Source: Gymnorhina tibicen
Lineage: Eukaryota > Chordata > Aves > Passeriformes > Artamidae
Assembly (NCBI GenBank): GCA_013399875.1
Contig: VXAZ01018984.1
Span: 7,670,264 to 7,734,263 of the forward strand
Direction: 5' to 3'
Length of the DNA stretch: 64,000 bases
Under the pieces are notes generated by a model. It did not search any database, was not told the origin of the DNA, and saw only the letters and a list, made by a program, of their open reading frames with translations. Below are positions 58,467-64,000 of the stretch, one piece after another. Position 1 is the first letter of the stretch; each line of letters opens with the position of its first letter. Position numbers and translations under genes: made by a program.

Positions 58467-61400
58467 ACAGTCTGCAGTCTGATTATTTTATGAACTGTTT
58501 CTTTAACTACAGATTGATATAATTTAGTTTTAATAAGATAATTTCATATTTCAACTCTCACTATAGAAGTACGAGGAGCATAAATATTTAAATGGTTTTC
58601 TTTCTGAGGTTTACCTTTGCTGTTTCTAGGCTGCCTCTTGAAATAGTTGAATCAGTTTTTGTCTTTCTGATGACTGTGTTCTGGACATCACTAAATTTGG
58701 AAGGAGCGCATGACCTTTGGCTGGGTTCCCTATGGCAGATCCCCTCATTACAGATCTGCGGGGCTCTGGTCATATGGACTAATAACAAGATATTTGCAGT
58801 GGACCAAAGGGGGTTGAAGGTTACTTTGTACCCAGAGAAATTTATTTGTGTTAAGCTAGGATATGAATTAAAAGAGAAATAACTGTGTCTGATCTAATCT
58901 TAAGAATTGCTATTTTGGAACAAATTTCTATGCGGGTAGAGCCTAGGCCGTTCAAGTTTCACACTACCTGAGACAAAGTTTCACCATAATGTTAGGAGAA
59001 TATAGAAAAGAATCCTTTAATGTGTAGGATGTGATGTTTTGATTTTCTTGTTGCTTAATATTTTCATGTGTGTAAACAACTAATCTAGTTTGGAGAAGAT
59101 GGGGGAAGAGGGTTAGGAGGGAGCAGAAGAAAATTTCGTAGTGTTACTTGATGTGGAATTTTCCTTTCTTTTGGTTTAGTGTTTTGCTTGGTTCTCCACC
59201 TGTACAATATGAGGTTTTGATCAGCATTTAGTTTTCTGCAGAATAAGTAGCTTAGATTTCATTCCAGACAAACTGTCTTGAGAGTTTGCCTAGCAGCTCT
59301 TCCAGGCATAGCTGTCATTTCATGCAGTCTTGCCACTCCAGGTAAATAGAAGTTTATACAAAGACTTATTTTGGAATTTTCCAAAATGTGTTATAAAATG
59401 TCTTTCCCCGTAAGTGTACCTGAAATTTAGCTCAGCCTTTTACAGTTATCAGAATCACTGGTACCAATTATAACCTGTTCTCTGAGTCTATAATTTTTCA
59501 TTATTCTCTTCGTGTGGTTGAAACTGCTGTGAGAGTCCTATAGTTATCAGATCACCCTCCTTCAGTATTACAGTAGTAATGCTTTTAGTGTTGCAGAAAA
59601 TCTCAACTATTTCAATCTTTATTTTAAAAATTAGTACCAGCATATTAGCAATTATTTCCTTGGCTAATTTTTAGGATTCTTGAATTATGGACACTTAGTT
59701 TTACTAATTTGGAAGCATTTGTCCTTGGTGAATGAGATTGTTTCCAGAAAATGATAGAAACATATACTGGAGATACATCCTTTTAGGAATGGTAGTGCTC
59801 TTTTTTCTCCACTGTCTCTCTTTGTGCCAGCTAGCAGCCCAGCCTTCTTCTCTGACGTCGAGCATCAGTAGTGGGGCTGTTCTGAATGGCTGTCCCCAAA
59901 GCGTGGTGATGTTCCCTCAGAAAAAGCAAGGCTATGATAACAAAATGCAGATGTCCAAGTAGAATAGACAAATTTTCCCCAAACTGAGCGAATACCACTT
60001 GCCGTGGGCAAGTTTTGGAAGCTCCTGTGAGTTCCATTTAGATTAATGCATGTTGTTGAAGGACTGGAGAATCCAGGGATAGGGTAGAGGAGAGATTTCA
60101 TAGGATGATACTTGCTATCACTAGAAGGGCACTGTACCTAAGCAGCAAGGATTAAACATCCCTGAGCATCATGAATGTTATTCATTGCATTCACCCACTT
60201 CCTCTGACATCTTGTTCTGGTTGTTTTCAATAGCTGTATAAACAAATTAGATCTATTTATTCCAACTAAAACTCTGAATACAGGGTAGCCAAGCACAAGT
60301 TTATTGCCTGATTCACCTTTTGCTCCTTGCTCTGCATTATTGCAAGAGGGCAAGAGAGCTTCATGTTTTATTCAGTTAATACAATGTATATTTAATTTGC
60401 ATTTTTAGTGTTTTCAAAGGTGAAAGATAACAACTTCAACAGCGGTGAATGTGGTAATTTAATTGGTTGTAGGGTAATAATAGGATTCTTGGAAATGGCT
60501 TCATCGGGAAATCTTGCAAAGCCTTAAAGAAGTGCACCAGTCAGAAGCTCACCTGTGCCGAACTACCACACACCCACGAAGTAGCAGGGAATTACAGCGG
60601 TGCAGCTGTCTCGGTGTTGCCTCTTCATTTAATTTCAAAGGTTTCCAGGAGGAGAGACAAAACCTAAAGGGATGAATAGAGGCTATCAAGGCATACTAAG
60701 CACTGCTGAATGCTTTCCTTAACTTCTCTGCTGCTGGGAATGGTTGGGGTTATAATTTTCCTTGTGTACCTTATAAATGGAGGAACAAAAAATGGCCTGT
60801 ATTAAAAGACGGTGTATGAAGTTTGTGACAGTGAAATTTATCTGTCCTAATTCAATGTCTGCCTCCAGGATCTGGGCTTCTAAGACAGCAGTTTTTACAC
60901 ATGTGGGTTGTACGTTATGAAAGATACCACAAAAGATGGGAGAGGAATACCCCAGGATTTTTGATGCATAGTGTCTGCCTTTTGCTACATCATTCCCAAC
61001 TTAGAGAGGGGACAATTCTATCAAGCACAAGAATCTGCATTCTCCAAATTAGATGCTGAGGTGATAATATTTTGAACCAGCTAACAAATACGCAAAATTT
61101 TCTGAGTGCAAACTCAGAAAGAAACATCTTTTTAATCAAATTAAAGTTGGTCCAGAGATGTTATTTATATGTAGTGTATAATTGTACCATTTGTGTTTCA
61201 TTAAGCTGTTATTACCAAAATAGAGTTCACTTAAGAAACAATACTAGGTACTGTTTTTACAGTGTTTCTTCGATGTGGCTGAGTGTTGGCTTTTTTATGC
61301 TACTTATAACATTGGTGGTAGATCTAAGACTGTTTTCTTAAAACTGTGTGTGTTAGCAAAGCTGGTGTCCTAGTGCTGAACTACATATACACAGAGGAAC

Positions 61401-62619
61401 TATATATGCTTTCCTCTTCCAAGCCTGTTTCTACATCTTCATTCCAATTTATAGTTTGACTAGCACCTAATATACGTATTTTACTGTTTTCTTCTTTTCT
61501 CTAGAGCTTCTAACTTTTTTTTTAATTCCTTTGAAGTGTTCCTGAAGTGTGAGATTTTCTTGGTGTGAAGTTACAACATGGATATGAAAATAGCCAAAGT
61601 GTCTGAGCCATGATTTTTGACCTGAAGTGGGTTAATTTTCCTAAGATTGCTCTCCTGCCTGTTCCTACAGTGATGTATGTTCTTTATTATTTTTGTCCTT
61701 CTGATGTACTATGTGCAATTTGGAAGCCAGAATTGTGAATGTACTCATTATTACTTATCTGAAGTGGATGAAGATGTTCTGTACAATGTGCAGGAGCTCG
61801 GCATTTTGTTCATTAACCTTTTCCTTTTTTGACAGATTTTAGTCTGCTTAGCTGTGTAATTTTCTTGGCATAAGAATCACCAAAAAAAAAAAAAAGGAGG
61901 ATTTGTTGTGACTCACCAGATCAAATATCCTTGCACCTCCTACCTCCCTCTTGTAAGCCAAAATACACACATAGAGTTGGCATGGGGATGATTTCATTGA
62001 AAACACTGATTTAAAACTACATCAAACAGTTTCAACAGTATCAAGCTATAGTGTTTGTAACCAGTTTAATCCTGTATGAATTATTATTTAGATAAAGGTT
62101 ATTAATTGCCAGCTGCTGTTCAGTTAATGGCAACATGCCAAGAAAGCACTCAGAGGCCTCCCTGTTCACCTATCTGTTGTAGGGAATTGAGTATTTGGCT
62201 TTAGAGCAGAAAACGTCAAAGAAATTTTTCTGCCAGGCTTTTAAATTCTTTCAATTATTCTTTCTATTAATAAAATGCAGATTTGCAGCATCATTTTTAA
62301 AGTCCAGATTAAGGCAGAGACGGAGAGGATGAAATTGATTGGGAATTGTATTAGGACAGCTGTGTCATCCCACTTCCTAGCTACTGTTAGCATTATTACT
62401 GTAGGTACATTAGTAATAAACTCCAGTAAAAGCTGTTTCTAGTTGTGGCTGTTTTCTTAAGCCACTGGTCTCTTTTGAAAGTTACTTAATCTTTTATTGC
62501 CTGTTCATTATGATTTCTGCCATTACTTTTTATTTCTTTCCTCCAAGAATATTTGTCTTTGCAAGATGCTACCACACAGTGTAAAATGATTTTTTCTACT
62601 AACAAGTTACCAAGGCCTG
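58467..62619. other. intronic sequence, nothing recognised
   Basis: A 96-codon plus-strand frame at 58592-58882 has no recognisable domain. A 13-base A run lies at about 61882-61894. No exon or named repeat. Confidence 0.5.
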
Positions 62620-62655
62620 CAGAAAATTGCATTATTACAGAAAATTGCATTATTG
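62620..62655. repeat. 18-bp tandem duplication
   Basis: The unit cagaaaattgcattatta occurs at 62620-62637 and 62638-62655 with one mismatch at the last base. Confidence 0.9.
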
Positions 62656-64000
62656 CAGTGCAATTACCGAAACAATAATAGGAAAAAAAGGAAAAATCAA
62701 GGGATGTCAAATTTATTTTCATTACTGTTATGCTATTTGATACCTTTAATTTTTTATGTGATGAACTAGCACTTTCAGATGAAGAGCGGCCAGAGTCTTT
62801 AATTCTTTAGTGTAAATTGCAGTGTAGGATTCTGAAGGAATAACAGGATGCTTCAACAAGTAGCTTCAAAACACAAGAGATAACATCCCCCAGCAACTCT
62901 TGTATAGCAATGGGAGCCCTGGGAAGAGCATCCATGGGCTAAATCAACCCACAGTCCCAAAGAAACAATTATGGCAATTTTACTCCACGGTGGACAGACA
63001 TAGAACTCCTTTAAATGTGCCTTTCTTTTATTTTTAATTTTATTGCACAAGAGGCCTGAAGGATACCACGCAGATATAGTTAAACACTTGTACAAAGGGG
63101 GTTTTTATTTATAATTAAAGAATAACTCCAGGTCTGAAGCTTTGGTTTATAAAATTGCATTGGTGCATGTCATGATCACGTTTGAAACAAGAAGCAGAGT
63201 CCAACATGGGTTTTTTTAGCAAAGGCAGCCACTGTTATGCTCTTTCACTTGTGATACAGGTTTTTTCTTGTGGGATTACACTGCTCAGTTATAACTAAAG
63301 GGCCCTATGATAAATTGTCAAGGTGAAAATACGGTTTTTCAGAAGATTTTATCATTTGGAAACATTTTTATAAGTAAATGCTGTCAGGTCTCAAGCAAGA
63401 GCCCTTTAAACAAGAAGCTTTATTAAAAAAACTATAACGTCTAGAGGGACCATATCTTTGAAGCTGTCCTGATAATCTTGGCACAGAATAATTTCTTGTC
63501 TTTTTGTTGCATATTTTATTTATGAGGTTTTGCTCAAGATATGAGCATGTATTTACACTCCATGATGTATATAAATAAAATGGGAGATAACAGCAAACAG
63601 GAGGCTTAGGAAACACTTTGCGATTTTTGGTATGTGTATGAGGTCGTTATAGAGCTATATATTGTACAGCAGTAGGGCTTTAAACCATTTTTCCATCTAA
63701 AATTTTACTTTGTCTGTGTTAATAGGCCAAATTGGAAAATGAGAAAGAACTGGGGGTGGAGAGGAGAGGAACTGGCATTCAGCTTGTTGGCTTTGGTGCA
63801 CAGAGAGTCACAACATGTTGGCTTCAAGAGGAGGGAGTTCATGGTTTCTTCCTGTGGTAGTAGGTTTTGCCCCGTTGATGCTTGCAGTTCATGACAGTGT
63901 GATTTGTATCTGGAAAGTTACAGAAATGTCCAAAACTGTTGTTCACCTAGGTACCTTCGAAACTAATTTGGGCTAGTTCAACAAAAAATAGGAGGAATTT
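62656..64000. other. intronic sequence, nothing recognised
   Basis: No repeat family, exon or RNA gene was supported to the end of the window. Confidence 0.5.

Noticed and set aside
58592..58882. 96-codon hydrophobic plus-strand frame as a possible membrane-protein exon
   Set aside because: No acceptor or donor in the right places was recognised and no family similarity. Hydrophobicity follows from T-richness.

Overview
The window is vertebrate nuclear DNA, almost certainly from a bird. It is A+T-rich and almost entirely non-coding. Several fragments are CR1 LINEs, two of which keep the ATTCTATG terminal octamer typical of avian CR1. One endogenous retroviral LTR carries a tRNA-Leu-type primer-binding site. 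The one certain coding element is a glutamate-receptor exon. There are no dense genes, operons, CRISPR arrays or tRNAs, and the many short open frames are at the level expected by chance for this length and composition. || The anchor is the exon at 43366-43521 on the + strand. It encodes 51 complete codons plus a split codon at each end (phase 1 in, phase 1 out). The residues match the start of the amino-terminal domain of GluD2, the delta-2 ionotropic glutamate receptor (GRID2), approximately residues 30-81 of the mammalian protein, without an indel. It has a strong polypyrimidine/AG acceptor and a GT donor. The rest of the window therefore reads as the 3' part of GRID2 intron 1 (1-43365) and the 5' part of intron 2 (43522-64000). 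Neither the signal-peptide exon nor the next amino-terminal-domain exon was found. || Layout: 1-5 kb is mostly unique sequence with a short reverse CR1 tail, a 35-bp repeat present twice 2 kb apart, and an antisense frame of unclear meaning. 5-9 kb has three forward CR1 pieces, a short assembly gap at a poly-T run, and a possible ancient amniote repeat. 9-17.5 kb is unique, with a G+C-richer stretch near 15.4-16.2 kb. 17.55-18.1 kb holds an antisense ERVL-type LTR. 18-33.7 kb is unique apart from simple repeats and one perfect hairpin. 33.7 and 35.3 kb hold two forward CR1 tails. 43.4 kb is the exon. 49.5-51.1 kb has two perfect A/T palindromes and may contain conserved regulatory DNA. 54.4 kb has a second poly-T/gap, and 55.4 kb another CR1 tail. 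58.1-58.5 kb holds three exact 114-bp tandem copies. || GluD2 is a postsynaptic adhesion receptor, best known at cerebellar parallel fibre-Purkinje cell synapses, where its amino-terminal domain binds cerebellin bridged to presynaptic neurexin. The exon lies in that domain. I found no novel biological system. The most checkable oddities are the exact 114-bp triplication, the 35-bp dispersed repeat, the antisense LTR and a Phe-to-Cys difference in the exon.
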